Virus record (IMG/VR): IMGVR_UViG_3300036985_003381
Location: 1 to 64,000 of that record
Direction: 5' to 3' (one strand)
Source of the DNA: a virus
DNA: 64,000 nucleotides
Part shown: piece by piece, positions 1 through 7,721 of the stretch
Numbering within the stretch: the first letter of the stretch is position 1
Layout: each line of letters begins with the position of its first letter
Program-made: the position numbers and the translations under genes
Notes under the pieces: model-generated
Databases searched by the model: none
What the model saw: only the letters and a program-made list of their open reading frames with translations
What the model was told of the DNA's origin: nothing

Positions 1-311
1 AATATTTACAATTTACAATTGGTGCTGCAAATGCATTGCCAAAGACTCTGATCTCTGCTAATGCAGATTACTTTATTACAATGCCTTCAACAAGCACTGT
101 ATTGCTTCACTCTTATTCAGCTCATGCTGGGTCTGATGTAATTACAATTACATTCACTACCGCTGATGCTACTTATCAGTCTCACTACGCAGTAATTGAT
201 GCCTTAGCTCTTGCTAACAGTGCTGCATCTAACCCAGACTCAATTATTGTGCCAGTATTACCATTGGTTGGAGCAACTCAACAACTTATTACTTCTGTCG
301 CAATAGCCTAA
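1..311 (+). CDS. 3' end of an unrecognised beta-rich protein
   Basis: The reading frame is open from the left edge, so the gene is cut by the window and its start is not visible; about 102 residues remain. They are rich in Thr, Ser, Ala, Val and Ile, as in beta-rich virion or decoration proteins, but no family is recognised. The gene is followed 25 bp after its stop by a strong terminator, so it closes an operon. It lies on the plus strand, opposite to the main virion module. Confidence 0.6.
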   Translation, partial: YLQFTIGAANALPKTLISANADYFITMPSTSTVLLHSYSAHAGSDVITITFTTADATYQSHYAVIDALALANSAASNPDSIIVPVLPLVGATQQLITSVAIA

Positions 312-335
312 GAAGTTTAAAACCTTAAACAAATT

Positions 336-362
336 AGCACCTTAACCGGGTGCTTTTTTTTT
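336..362 (+). terminator. Rho-independent terminator
   Basis: AGCACC (336-341) pairs with GGTGCT (349-354) over a 7-nt loop and is followed by a run of T. It sits just after the stop of the left-edge gene and closes that transcription unit before the iteron region. Confidence 0.85.
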
Positions 363-368
363 GCCCTT

Positions 369-682
369 ATGTCGAATGTCAATTTTTTTTTCTATATACT
401 AATATATATAAATATATATTATTATTATTTTCTTCTCTTATAATTAAGATTATTAATTGACATAATCGACATATAGTTTAAAATCAAATTGTTACAAATT
501 TAAAATCGACAAGAATCGACATATAATCGGGTATTTATGTCGTTTTTTAATTAAATTTTCCAAAACTCAAAAAAGAAATAGTCCGAAAACTTATATAAAA
601 CCACAACCAGGTACACCCATACTCCCAACATGTCGATTTTTTATAACCCCAATTCTCGATTTTTGAAAGAATTATGTCGATT
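369..682. repeat. Iteron cluster AATCGACAT/ATGTCGATT with AT-rich tract; candidate origin or control region
   Basis: The core CGACAT occurs in both orientations: AATCGACAT at 464-472 and 514-522, a variant ending CGACAA at 504-512, and ATGTCG copies at 369-374, 537-542, 630-638 and 674-682, the last two extended to ATGTCGATT. An almost pure A/T tract (about 392-460) separates the first copy from the rest. The combination resembles iteron-type origins with an unwinding element, or an operator array. A similar tract plus CGACAT copies is found at 12249-12416. Confidence 0.55.
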
Positions 683-955
683 TTTTTTAGTTATATAATA
701 GTAGTATTTTGGTTATATAGCATTATGCGAAGCCGTACCCGAAAAGAAAAGCCAAGATCCATTCAAGGGGGGGGTTGTTGAATTTCGGATTTCGAAAACC
801 GATTTTTCAAATTTCTATAGCATCCTATCCGATGCCTAGGTATGTTGGACATCCACACACACACACACATTCCATAGTACACATTGGCATCCATTGGGCA
901 GTTCACCTTGGCTGATGCCTTGGGTTTTCGGCAGTCTCCACAAAGTCTTCACAAA

Positions 956-972
956 GTCTACTCCGAGTAGAC
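956..972. repeat. 17-bp inverted repeat, copy 1
   Basis: GTCTACTCCGAGTAGAC: two 8-base arms around one central C. This copy lies in the gene-poor block upstream of the early operon. As RNA it can form a 6-bp stem with a 5-nt loop; as DNA it has the symmetry of a dimeric-protein operator. Confidence 0.7.
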
Positions 973-1130
973 TCGGTAAAATCAGCGCAAACCGTTGGTA
1001 TCAGTGGGTTTAGCCATCCCTTTACCCATCCCCAATTTCGCCATTCCAAAACGTCACCAAACTTTTTAAAATCTTTCTCGCTGATTATCAAGCAGTTACG
1101 CTAAGTTAGTGAAAAACTTTGTGAAAAGAC

Positions 1131-1161
1131 TTGATTGGTAATTTAATTTAGTCGTATTTTG
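1131..1161 (+). promoter_or_regulatory. Candidate Bacteroidota-type promoter of the early operon
   Basis: TTG at 1131-1133 is followed after 21 bp by TATTTTG (1155-1161), close to the Bacteroidota TTTG/TANNTTTG pattern. The expected start site would leave a leader of roughly 25 nt before the ATG at 1195. The -7 element is imperfect by one base. Confidence 0.4.
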
Positions 1162-1194
1162 CTCTTGTATTAATCACATATATAAAATCAAATT

Positions 1195-1908
1195 ATGAAA
1201 GTATCAGAAAATCAAATCGAAGAAAAGAAGGTTGCAAACCTTGTCGTATCAACAAGTAAGCCACAGTTAGTTAAACAATGGTTGGCCAATCCCAAAGTGT
1301 CGAGAGCAATCAATCTCGATGCTATCAAGCAAGTCAACAAAGACTTCAAGAGTGCTAATGAAGTGATGTTCGAACATTCAATCACTATGTCACGAATTGT
1401 TGCATCAGCGACAGAATGGTATAAGAGTGATGTTGGGCAGTCATCACTCAAGGATGCTCAACTTGAATTGAGTCAATTGGACTTCGCAATGTATGTATTT
1501 GGAAAAGCCAAGGCACATTATTACAGACTGCTACAAGTATCCAAGGTAACGGATGAGCAGTTGACTGAATACAGAGGGATGGTGAGCAAATCCAAGGGTG
1601 ACAGTCTTAGTGTGATGGGAGTGCTTGACTTCGTCAATCCTAAACCAATCAAGGTGAAGGAGGAGAAGGAAATCTCGGATGTTGAGATTGGTGAGGATGG
1701 CATCGTATCGGCTAAGGAAGACAAGCCAAAAGCATTGCCCACTGCTAAGGTAGTTTGTTCCTTCACCTTTGGTGAACTTAGTGTGATGTTGGATGATACG
1801 GATGGATGTGATGTGATTGGTGACTATGAGGATATTGCCAAGGCAATCAAATTCCTTACCAATCGCTTGAGTCGTTCTAAGTCTGAGTCTAAGGCAGTAA
1901 TAGGATAG
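1195..1908 (+). CDS. Hypothetical early protein (237 aa)
   Basis: First gene of the early operon. The product is not recognised. It has a Lys-rich start, a largely helical N-terminal half, a charged Glu/Lys linker near residues 150-180 and a compact-looking C-terminal segment. The ATG follows an A-rich leader with no Shine-Dalgarno sequence. The last base of its TAG stop is the first base of a 17-bp palindrome. As the promoter-proximal gene it could be an abundant early or DNA-associated protein; that is inference from position only. Confidence 0.75.
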   Translation: MKVSENQIEEKKVANLVVSTSKPQLVKQWLANPKVSRAINLDAIKQVNKDFKSANEVMFEHSITMSRIVASATEWYKSDVGQSSLKDAQLELSQLDFAMYVFGKAKAHYYRLLQVSKVTDEQLTEYRGMVSKSKGDSLSVMGVLDFVNPKPIKVKEEKEISDVEIGEDGIVSAKEDKPKALPTAKVVCSFTFGELSVMLDDTDGCDVIGDYEDIAKAIKFLTNRLSRSKSESKAVIG

Positions 1909-1924
1909 TCTACTCCGAGTAGAC
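1908..1924. repeat. 17-bp inverted repeat, copy 2
   Basis: Identical to the copy at 956-972. It begins on the last base of the preceding TAG stop and is followed by five T, so at this position it could act as a weak terminator or mRNA 3' hairpin. Confidence 0.75.
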
Positions 1925-1980
1925 TTTTTAACCACTAACCCATCCTAAATTTGGATGGGTTAGTTTAATTTAAAAATAAA

Positions 1981-2133
1981 ATGAAATTAATCAAATCACT
2001 TGTGTTTGCAAAGCAATCACCAATTTTTAGGCTAAAGCCATCAACCGTAGATGCAGAGTTACTGCTATGTATTATTTGGGTTACATCTATTGTAATCATC
2101 GTGTTAACCTTAGAAATTATAAGTTTATGGTAG
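1981..2133 (+). CDS. Small single-span membrane protein (50 aa)
   Basis: An ATG-initiated frame encodes a basic N-terminus of about 25 residues and then a hydrophobic segment (roughly residues 28-50) rich in Leu, Ile and Val that would span the membrane once. It overlaps the next start by 7 bp (ATGGTAG), which supports translation of both. Family unknown; small phage early membrane proteins often act on host envelope functions, but nothing here shows that. Confidence 0.55.
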   Translation: MKLIKSLVFAKQSPIFRLKPSTVDAELLLCIIWVTSIVIIVLTLEIISLW

Positions 2134-2429
2134 TTAAATGTGCATTATGCCCAAAGGATGACATCACAATATTGTCACGTTCAGAAATGATGCGAGCAAT
2201 CGCAAAAAAATATGACTTAAACTGGATTAGGTCAACCGAGGATTTTTATGGGCATTCTCGTGGAATCCAAGGGATTTGGTTAGGCAGTGCATCCAAGGTA
2301 GCAGACTATTTTGCATTAGGTGATAAGTACGAGATTGGCGTTTTAAAGTCATTCGAGAAGTATATCAACAAATGTGGATGGTATAGTGAGTGGTATGACT
2401 GTGGCACATTAATGTTATATCCACTTTAA
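2127..2429 (+). CDS. Hypothetical protein (100 aa)
   Basis: The ATG at 2127 is preferred over an upstream in-frame TTG because it overlaps the preceding stop. The short protein is rich in Tyr, Trp and Cys, with CALC near the N-terminus and a segment around residues 50-65 (SRGIQGIWLGSASKVADYF) that looks like a helix-turn-helix or small-domain core. No family recognised. The third 17-bp palindrome follows its stop after 2 bp. Confidence 0.65.
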   Translation: MVVKCALCPKDDITILSRSEMMRAIAKKYDLNWIRSTEDFYGHSRGIQGIWLGSASKVADYFALGDKYEIGVLKSFEKYINKCGWYSEWYDCGTLMLYPL

Positions 2430-2431
2430 AA

Positions 2432-2448
2432 GTCTACTCCGAGTAGAC
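2432..2448. repeat. 17-bp inverted repeat, copy 3
   Basis: Identical 17-bp sequence between the stop at 2429 and the ATG at 2455; no T-run follows, so here a terminator role is unlikely. Confidence 0.75.
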
Positions 2449-2454
2449 AATATT

Positions 2455-2673
2455 ATGGCAAGATTATCAACGATAAAAAAAGGCACAAGGTTTAGATTCG
2501 ATGCAAATGGATTCGAATATGTATACCTTGGCAAGAAACGATTATATGACTATAATGATAAGTTCATTAGATGGGCATATTCATTTAAAAGGCAATACTA
2601 TGTAAACCAAAGTGGTTACAGTAGCATAGACAAGGAAGTTATAACAAAATTAAAAAAGTATTACGAAATATAA
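2455..2673 (+). CDS. Hypothetical small basic protein (72 aa)
   Basis: Starts 6 bp after the third palindrome. The product is Lys/Arg- and Tyr-rich (predicted strongly basic), with a beta-like pattern such as TRFRFDANGFEYVYLGKK resembling small SH3-like or regulatory phage proteins. No family can be named. Confidence 0.6.
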   Translation: MARLSTIKKGTRFRFDANGFEYVYLGKKRLYDYNDKFIRWAYSFKRQYYVNQSGYSSIDKEVITKLKKYYEI

Positions 2674-2678
2674 ATCAA

Positions 2679-3014
2679 ATGGAAAAGATAGAATTAAATT
2701 TAATGGAAAGGTTACAAACCTTAGAGTTTACAAAGATTGTAGACAATTGTATGGTAACGGACGATGGGATATCATTAAAGTATCACATCAAGTTACAAGG
2801 TGAACAATGGGAAAGTGTTTATCTGCAAATTATACTTAGACTGATATACAAAGAACAGGTCATATGGACTTGGGGATGTGTCAGTGATGAAGAGCAGAGG
2901 GAATTTGTCACTTGGTATATGAGTGAAATTTCAAGAGTAAAAAACTTGAAATATGACAGACAAGATGCGGATAAATTAGAAGGATTGAAACTACTTAATA
3001 ATAAAATCAAATGA
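2679..3014 (+). CDS. Hypothetical protein (111 aa)
   Basis: The ATG lies in the recurrent junction ATCAAATG. The product is mixed alpha/beta, with a central hydrophobic strand and two Trp-containing segments. Its TGA overlaps the next ATG (ATCAAATGA at 3006-3014), so translation of the two genes is probably coupled. Not recognised. Confidence 0.65.
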   Translation: MEKIELNLMERLQTLEFTKIVDNCMVTDDGISLKYHIKLQGEQWESVYLQIILRLIYKEQVIWTWGCVSDEEQREFVTWYMSEISRVKNLKYDRQDADKLEGLKLLNNKIK

Positions 3015-3496
3015 AGACTCAACAATGGTACGAGATAACTCGTAAAGACGGCACAAAGCAATATGCTACAATGCATAATGGTAACTATTTTATTGATGGA
3101 TCGGGATTCGGATACAAGACATTGGATTGTGTCTCGATTAAGCCAATAGATGAAGTCCCCACAATTTTCAAAAGTGGTAAGTTTCACTTTGATGATGAGT
3201 TTGCGGGTAATGGGATATGCGACATCAACACATCGTGGAATGGATGGGCATTGCCATTCATACATATAAAAAGTGTAAAAAGACTATGCAAAATGTTGTC
3301 TTGGCAAGATGGCGATGACTTCCAAACGTATACACTATTCAATAAAGATGGCGAGACTCCATATGTATTATTTCAAGAGTGCGATGGAAGTTCGGGTATG
3401 ATTGAGAGACTTGAGTCAACAGTCATAGATGGTGAGACATATATATATTTCGGTAACCAAGGGTTATGTTTTCAATTCACAAAAGATGGAGAATAA
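3011..3496 (+). CDS. Hypothetical protein (161 aa)
   Basis: Overlaps the preceding gene by 4 bp. The protein is rich in Gly, Asp and aromatic residues and looks all-beta, with an early repeated element (DGTKQYATMHNGNYFIDGSG). Its end overlaps the next start by 11 bp. No known family is recognised. Confidence 0.65.
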   Translation: MKTQQWYEITRKDGTKQYATMHNGNYFIDGSGFGYKTLDCVSIKPIDEVPTIFKSGKFHFDDEFAGNGICDINTSWNGWALPFIHIKSVKRLCKMLSWQDGDDFQTYTLFNKDGETPYVLFQECDGSSGMIERLESTVIDGETYIYFGNQGLCFQFTKDGE

Positions 3497-3671
3497 ATTT
3501 ATAGAATTAACGGCAAGTGATGGCACATGTTTAAAAATGCTTGTAAATGTAAGCCATATTAAAAGGATAGATTATTCATATGGAGTTTGTGTAATAGGCA
3601 TATCAAACAATGGTGGAATATTCGTAGAAGAAACAATTGAAGAAATTAAACAATTAATTAAAAACAAATAA
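3486..3671 (+). CDS. Hypothetical small protein (61 aa)
   Basis: The ATG at 3486 is inside the last codons of the preceding gene and is preferred over a farther upstream non-ATG start. The small beta-type product ends in a short charged helix. Function unknown. Confidence 0.55.
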   Translation: MENKFIELTASDGTCLKMLVNVSHIKRIDYSYGVCVIGISNNGGIFVEETIEEIKQLIKNK

Positions 3672-3673
3672 TT

Positions 3674-3919
3674 ATGACAAAAGTAAAATCAACAATTTTA
3701 GAGCAATGGACTAACCAAGCAAAGAAAGTCCTTCAAGGTAAAACAATTACCGAAGTTCGTTATCTTAACGATAAGGAAATGGAAATGATGGGTTGGTATA
3801 AACGACCTGTTTGTTTCTTTTTAAACGATGGAACAAGTTGTATCCTCTCTTGTGATGATGAGGGTAATGATGGTGGAGTTTTATTTTATGGTAAAGACGG
3901 CACATTACCAACCTTATAA
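3674..3919 (+). CDS. Hypothetical protein (81 aa)
   Basis: A short acidic/aromatic protein beginning 2 bp after the preceding stop. It contains EVRYLNDKEMEMMGWYKRPVC followed by a beta-like CILSCDDEGNDGG, a pattern seen in small host-takeover or metadata-type phage proteins of unknown role. No catalytic motif is visible. Confidence 0.6.
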   Translation: MTKVKSTILEQWTNQAKKVLQGKTITEVRYLNDKEMEMMGWYKRPVCFFLNDGTSCILSCDDEGNDGGVLFYGKDGTLPTL

Positions 3920-3922
3920 ATT

Positions 3923-4636
3923 ATGACTATGAAACTATTAAAGTTCGGTAATGGCAATGCCAAGTTAGGCACAAAGATTAAAACATTCAGTTTACCCGCT
4001 GGACATTCGTGTCCATTTGCTAAAGATTGCCTTAGCAAGTCTGATAAAGACACAGGTAAAATTACGGATGGATTACATACAGAGTTCAGATGTTTTGCTG
4101 CATCTTCTGAGGCAGTGTATACAAATACACGACTTGCGAGATGGCATAACTTTGACTTACTAAGAGGATTGGGAGCATTAGATAGTGCGAATTTAATTCA
4201 AGCATCTATACCAAAGGGTACATTGTATATGAGGATACACGTTAGTGGGGATTTCTTCAGTCAAGCATACTTTGATGCTTGGGTAATTATTGCCAAAAGT
4301 AATCCAAAGATTCTATTCTATGCATACACAAAGTCGATAGGGTATTGGATTAATAGGCAAAATGATATCCCTTCAAATCTAGTGCTGACCGCATCAATTG
4401 GAGGTAAACTTGACTTGATTGCAGAAATCAATAATCTAAAGACTGCAAGGGTAGTGTACTCAGTTGAAGAGGCAGATGCCTTGGGACTTGAGATTGACCA
4501 CGATGACAGTCACGCAATGATTGGAGGTAAGAGTTTTGCTCTGCTGATACACGGCACACAACCGCCATCATCTAAAGGTGCAATTGCGATGAAACAAATG
4601 AAGAAAGAAGGTGTGAAATTTAGTTATTCAAAATAG
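3923..4636 (+). CDS. GP88/DUF7227-type phage protein (237 aa)
   Basis: The sequence matches my memory of a phage family (Gp88/DUF7227-like): FSLPAGHSCPFAKDCLS near residue 25, TEFRCFAASSEA near 54, RIHVSGDFFSQAYFDAW near 105, FYAYTKS near 132 and LEIDHDDSHAM near 190, ending in ALLIHGTQPP. The conserved Cys, His and Asp suggest metal binding or an enzyme, but the biochemical role is not established. A second ATG two codons in (3929) could be the true start. The fourth palindrome begins on the last base of its TAG stop. Confidence 0.75.
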   Translation: MTMKLLKFGNGNAKLGTKIKTFSLPAGHSCPFAKDCLSKSDKDTGKITDGLHTEFRCFAASSEAVYTNTRLARWHNFDLLRGLGALDSANLIQASIPKGTLYMRIHVSGDFFSQAYFDAWVIIAKSNPKILFYAYTKSIGYWINRQNDIPSNLVLTASIGGKLDLIAEINNLKTARVVYSVEEADALGLEIDHDDSHAMIGGKSFALLIHGTQPPSSKGAIAMKQMKKEGVKFSYSK

Positions 4637-4652
4637 TCTACTCCGAGTAGAC
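4636..4652. repeat. 17-bp inverted repeat, copy 4
   Basis: Identical 17-bp sequence, again starting on the G of a TAG stop codon, as in copy 2. The next gene starts 17 bp later. Confidence 0.75.
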
Positions 4653-4669
4653 TTCTAAAACCAGATAAA

Positions 4670-4975
4670 ATGATAAAAGAAATTAAGACAATCAAAAATG
4701 TTCTGACGTATGCAAGGCAGTTACGTTCAGAAGGATGTGCATTCCACCCCGATGATGACTTCAATGATTATGTCAATATTAAGACGGATGCCAAGAGTTA
4801 TACTGAGATTCAAGCAGACTTGCGTAACAAATTAATGGATCAGTGTTTTGATGTGTGTGATAGTGAGGGTGTAGACATATACCATACAATGCGAGATGTT
4901 AACTTTGATGAGGAGGAATGGACAGAAGTAAGCGAAGGCGTTGCTGATATACCTAAATCTTTTTGGAATGAGTAA
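4670..4975 (+). CDS. Hypothetical acidic protein (101 aa)
   Basis: Encodes a mostly helical, Asp/Glu-rich protein (for example DDDFNDYVNIKTDAKSY), ending in FWNE. The strong negative charge is compatible with a DNA-mimic or inhibitor type of small early protein, but nothing specific supports that. It overlaps the next gene by 8 bp. Confidence 0.6.
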   Translation: MIKEIKTIKNVLTYARQLRSEGCAFHPDDDFNDYVNIKTDAKSYTEIQADLRNKLMDQCFDVCDSEGVDIYHTMRDVNFDEEEWTEVSEGVADIPKSFWNE

Positions 4976-5201
4976 GGCAGATATAGATATAAGAGTAGTC
5001 AGTCAGCATATGTCGGTAAACTATCAGATAGTTATTGACGGCAAGACGATAGAGATTGAGGGCAGTTTAATACCATACCATACGGGGAGGTGTACTGAAT
5101 TTAATTTTGAGCCATCGGAATTTGTAGATGCTGAATCGAGTATGTATTGGGATGCCAATTGGGAACAAATAGAACAAGAAATATTAAATCAAATCAAATA
5201 A
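4968..5201 (+). CDS. Hypothetical protein (77 aa)
   Basis: The ATG at 4968 overlaps the preceding stop (ATGAGTAA) and is preferred over an in-frame upstream non-ATG start. The product is beta-rich, with DGKTIEIEGSLIPYHTGRCTEF and an acidic C-terminus. Unrecognised. Confidence 0.55.
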   Translation: MSKADIDIRVVSQHMSVNYQIVIDGKTIEIEGSLIPYHTGRCTEFNFEPSEFVDAESSMYWDANWEQIEQEILNQIK

Positions 5202-5204
5202 AAA

Positions 5205-5468
5205 ATGGAAAATCAAGTACAAGTGGTTCTAACACCACAAGAAGAAAAAGAGCAGTTCATTTTAAATCTAATGAACAGGCTAGAGAGTCAACTAGGTGGA
5301 GGCTATCTAACGACAAAGTTTGAGACGTGCAGTTCAGCACCCTCCTTTGGTTGGTCAGTCGAGGAGTATATGTATATGCCACAAGTCGCATCAAGGCTAA
5401 GGAGCAAAGGATATACTGTATCGTCAAGTGTTAATTGGGGAGTAACTGATTGGTTAATCGCAGTTTAA
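5205..5468 (+). CDS. Hypothetical protein (87 aa)
   Basis: Begins 3 bp after the preceding stop in an A-rich leader. Starts with a charged helix (TPQEEKEQFILNLMNRLES), followed by a Gly/Ser/Trp-rich segment with SFGWSVEEYMYMPQVASRLR. No family recognised. Confidence 0.6.
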   Translation: MENQVQVVLTPQEEKEQFILNLMNRLESQLGGGYLTTKFETCSSAPSFGWSVEEYMYMPQVASRLRSKGYTVSSSVNWGVTDWLIAV

Positions 5469-5470
5469 AT

Positions 5471-5650
5471 ATGGAAAAGTATAGGGTAACGAGTAACAAA
5501 AGGAATAGGACATTTACTATTTATAAAAATGGCAGTAAATATAGAACCTATAGGTTTAGTGTTGATGAATTTCGTGAGAACGAATTTAACACCAAAAACG
5601 ATTGGAATGATTTTTTAAGGCACACAGAATTTTACGAAATAATCAAATGA
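5471..5650 (+). CDS. Hypothetical small basic protein (59 aa)
   Basis: The ATG at 5471 follows the preceding stop by 2 bp. The product begins with a beta hairpin-like RVTSNKRNRTFTIYKNGSKY and resembles small nucleic-acid-associated or regulatory phage proteins. Its end forms the junction ATCAAATGA with the next start. Confidence 0.5.
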   Translation: MEKYRVTSNKRNRTFTIYKNGSKYRTYRFSVDEFRENEFNTKNDWNDFLRHTEFYEIIK

Positions 5651-6414
5651 TAGAAATCAACAAACAAGCAGAGGCGTTAGCCATTAGACAAGCGGTAAGC
5701 GATGTTCTAAGAAAAGGTCAAGAGGCAGGAGCAAGAGGCCAGCATAACTATAAGGCAACATTTAAATTGCCAAATTCAGCGTATGATGTACTTGAATTTT
5801 TAAGGTACGAGGGGATTAATTGTCAAGATAAAGGATTAAGTACAACTCGATTAAGTGATGGCTCATATAGTTATGAGGTAAGTTTACTTCTTGTCAGAAA
5901 TGTATCATTAGAGTATAGGTGCAAAGCTTTCTTCAATAGACTAATTAGGATGACCAATACATACTTCCTTTCAGACTATGTAGAAGAGATTGTAGGATAT
6001 ATTACAAGTGATGGTCAAGATTATATTGCTGAGAGAGATATGCTGCGGAGTATGTGCAAATTGGAGGGGTTAGATTTTCACGCAATATCTTGTGATGTCG
6101 CATCTAAGTTTATGTCCGACAATGGACTTGAAGATTATATCCCCTATCCACTTGATAAATTGCCTAAGGAAATTAAGAATACTAATTCTGGTCGAGCGAT
6201 AATAAAGTGGCGAACCAAAGTAAATGGCGAGTGGGCTACAATGTATCATAGCGATATAATTAAGTCGAAGGATTTAGGGCAAAATAATATCTATAGCGAG
6301 TCAATATACTTAGATAGAGATAAGGCAGCAGTATTTTATGACAAAGACGAGGCACTGAGGGTAATTGATATGTTTATGAATGAATTTCACATAGGACAAA
6401 TAATAAAAAAATAA
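5647..6414 (+). CDS. Hypothetical protein (255 aa)
   Basis: One of the larger early genes. The N-terminal half has Arg/Lys- and Tyr-rich segments; the region near residues 110-160 is acidic and helical. The C-terminal part (about 180-250) contains a KWRTKVNGEWATMYHSDIIK pattern. No catalytic motif is recognised. It overlaps its upstream neighbour by 4 bp and its downstream neighbour by 1 bp. Confidence 0.65.
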   Translation: MIEINKQAEALAIRQAVSDVLRKGQEAGARGQHNYKATFKLPNSAYDVLEFLRYEGINCQDKGLSTTRLSDGSYSYEVSLLLVRNVSLEYRCKAFFNRLIRMTNTYFLSDYVEEIVGYITSDGQDYIAERDMLRSMCKLEGLDFHAISCDVASKFMSDNGLEDYIPYPLDKLPKEIKNTNSGRAIIKWRTKVNGEWATMYHSDIIKSKDLGQNNIYSESIYLDRDKAAVFYDKDEALRVIDMFMNEFHIGQIIKK

Positions 6415-6902
6415 TGAGAACAGTAACAACAAAAACAGAGAAGACTATCGTTCAGAGAGATCACGATAGAATTGTATTCGTTTGGTATGAGAACGATGAA
6501 GTGGTTGGTATAAATTACCACCAAGGTATTGATTCAATTGATTTGGCTTTTCAAGAACCTGATGCTGAAATTATGGCTATGTACCGATTAGCGCATAGAC
6601 ATAAACCTGAATTATCTGATATTGAATTGGTAAATTTAGGGATTCGTATTCATCAAGATGCTTGGATGAGTTTTGATTCTAAAAGTTATACTATAGACAC
6701 TTATTCTAGGGGATTAATACGGGAGGCATTACAATACTATATTATGTCTATGCATTCGTTCTTTGGTTCACATATAGGTGCAGATTATTTTGAGTCTATA
6801 GATGAGTTTAAGGCATTATCAAAACTTATGGAGTACAATGTAACCTTTACAACGGACTTGGGAGCAGTAGTAGACTTAGATTTAAGTAAGTATGAGCGAT
6901 AG
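6414..6902 (+). CDS. Hypothetical protein (162 aa)
   Basis: Mixed alpha/beta protein with an early DHDRIVFVWYENDEVVGINY strand pair and a helical middle that includes RLAHRHKPELSDIELV and HQDAW. It ends near residue 162 with DLDLSKYER and overlaps the next gene by 11 bp. Not recognised. Confidence 0.6.
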   Translation: MRTVTTKTEKTIVQRDHDRIVFVWYENDEVVGINYHQGIDSIDLAFQEPDAEIMAMYRLAHRHKPELSDIELVNLGIRIHQDAWMSFDSKSYTIDTYSRGLIREALQYYIMSMHSFFGSHIGADYFESIDEFKALSKLMEYNVTFTTDLGAVVDLDLSKYER

Positions 6903-7125
6903 AACTATAAGCAAAATAGCAGCTGAGATTAAAAAGGATTGGGTTAATGTGTACTTCGGTGCTGTCCCATACTTAAATGCTATGCATCATTTGGATAGTA
7001 TAAATGATTCTTATTATTTAGATTCAGCAAAGTCAATAGTAGCATATTTCTTGTCAAATGCTGCTACTTGGAGAGGTGATAAGGCAAGAGAAATTAAATT
7101 AGAACTAAAAAAAATAATCAAATGA
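6892..7125 (+). CDS. Hypothetical small protein (77 aa)
   Basis: Overlaps the preceding gene by 11 bp and the next by 4 bp. Predicted helical, with DWVNVYFGAVPYLNAM and SYYLDSAKSIVAYFLSNAA, ending in ELKKIIK. Family unknown; the sequence reads like a small helical phage early protein. Confidence 0.6.
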   Translation: MSDRTISKIAAEIKKDWVNVYFGAVPYLNAMHHLDSINDSYYLDSAKSIVAYFLSNAATWRGDKAREIKLELKKIIK

Positions 7126-7397
7126 AAGTAAAAGTAAAACAACAAGAAGTGTTAGAAATTGATGTAAATTTCCCGTTAAGTTTTAAGGATGTGTTAGGCG
7201 TGTTTCATCATTGTTTTGATGAATATAAATCAATGATTATATATAGTGACCATTTCTGGATGTGCAGTACATCTGTTGCTCTAGGTAGTTATAGTCCTTC
7301 ATTAGAATGCACTCAAGAAGAGGTATTTGAAAAATTTAATCAAGTAGTTACAGATGCAAGAAATGTGTTTATTGAGTATAACTTAAATAATGTCTGA
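7122..7397 (+). CDS. Hypothetical protein (91 aa)
   Basis: Starts at the ATCAAATGA junction (7117-7125). The product is alpha/beta with a SLECTQEEVFEKFNQV helix near residue 66. Its stop lies inside the start of a 30-residue membrane peptide. Confidence 0.6.
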   Translation: MKVKVKQQEVLEIDVNFPLSFKDVLGVFHHCFDEYKSMIIYSDHFWMCSTSVALGSYSPSLECTQEEVFEKFNQVVTDARNVFIEYNLNNV

Positions 7398-7482
7398 GAT
7401 TTTAAAAATTATATGGTGGTTGCTAGTAGCGGTAACCACCATAATATTAACATTTTATTTATTAATAACATCAATCAAATGA
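7390..7482 (+). CDS. 30-residue membrane peptide
   Basis: A very short ATG frame coding for one hydrophobic span (IIWWLLVAVTTIILTFYLLI) with few charges. It overlaps the stop of the preceding gene by 8 bp and its own stop forms the ATCAAATGA junction (7474-7482) with the next gene. That tight packing on both sides is the main support. Function unknown. Confidence 0.5.
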   Translation: MSEILKIIWWLLVAVTTIILTFYLLITSIK

Positions 7483-7721
7483 AAATTAATTCAAAAAGAA
7501 AGTATTGGGTATCTTTCATAGAAAATTCTATGCCAATCAATGTAAAGTTAAGTATTGGAGAGGTGCTTAACTATAAAGATAGTGTCGCTCCTGAGTTTAT
7601 TTTGGCAATAAAATCTAAAATAGATGAAGTGTTAGACTTACAAAGAGGTCAATTTTATTATATGAAATTTGACATGCGTGATAATAATTTAGGGTATGGA
7701 TATATAACTAGAGTAGAGTAA
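7479..7721 (+). CDS. Hypothetical protein (80 aa)
   Basis: The ATG at 7479 (MKINSKRKYWVSF) overlaps the stop of the membrane peptide; a non-ATG start farther upstream is rejected. Small alpha/beta protein of unknown family. Confidence 0.6.
   Translation: MKINSKRKYWVSFIENSMPINVKLSIGEVLNYKDSVAPEFILAIKSKIDEVLDLQRGQFYYMKFDMRDNNLGYGYITRVE

Larger units (their letters stand above)
312..1194. other. Gene-poor block of about 880 bp
   Basis: No convincing gene was found on either strand. The left half (369-682) is AT-rich and holds the CGACAT iterons. The right half is less AT-rich and contains a run of eight G (764-773 area), a CA microsatellite (about 854-869) and the first 17-bp palindrome (956-972). 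A Bacteroidota-type promoter lies at its right end. The block separates two plus-strand transcription units and is a reasonable place for a replication origin or control region. Confidence 0.6.

Noticed and set aside
369-682. Iterons as CRISPR or tRNA-like structure
   Set aside because: Repeats are short, in both orientations and irregularly spaced; no cloverleaf is present.
903-1091. 62-residue minus-strand frame in the gene-poor block
   Set aside because: It starts with TTG, contains the 17-bp palindrome, and has no operon neighbour on that strand.
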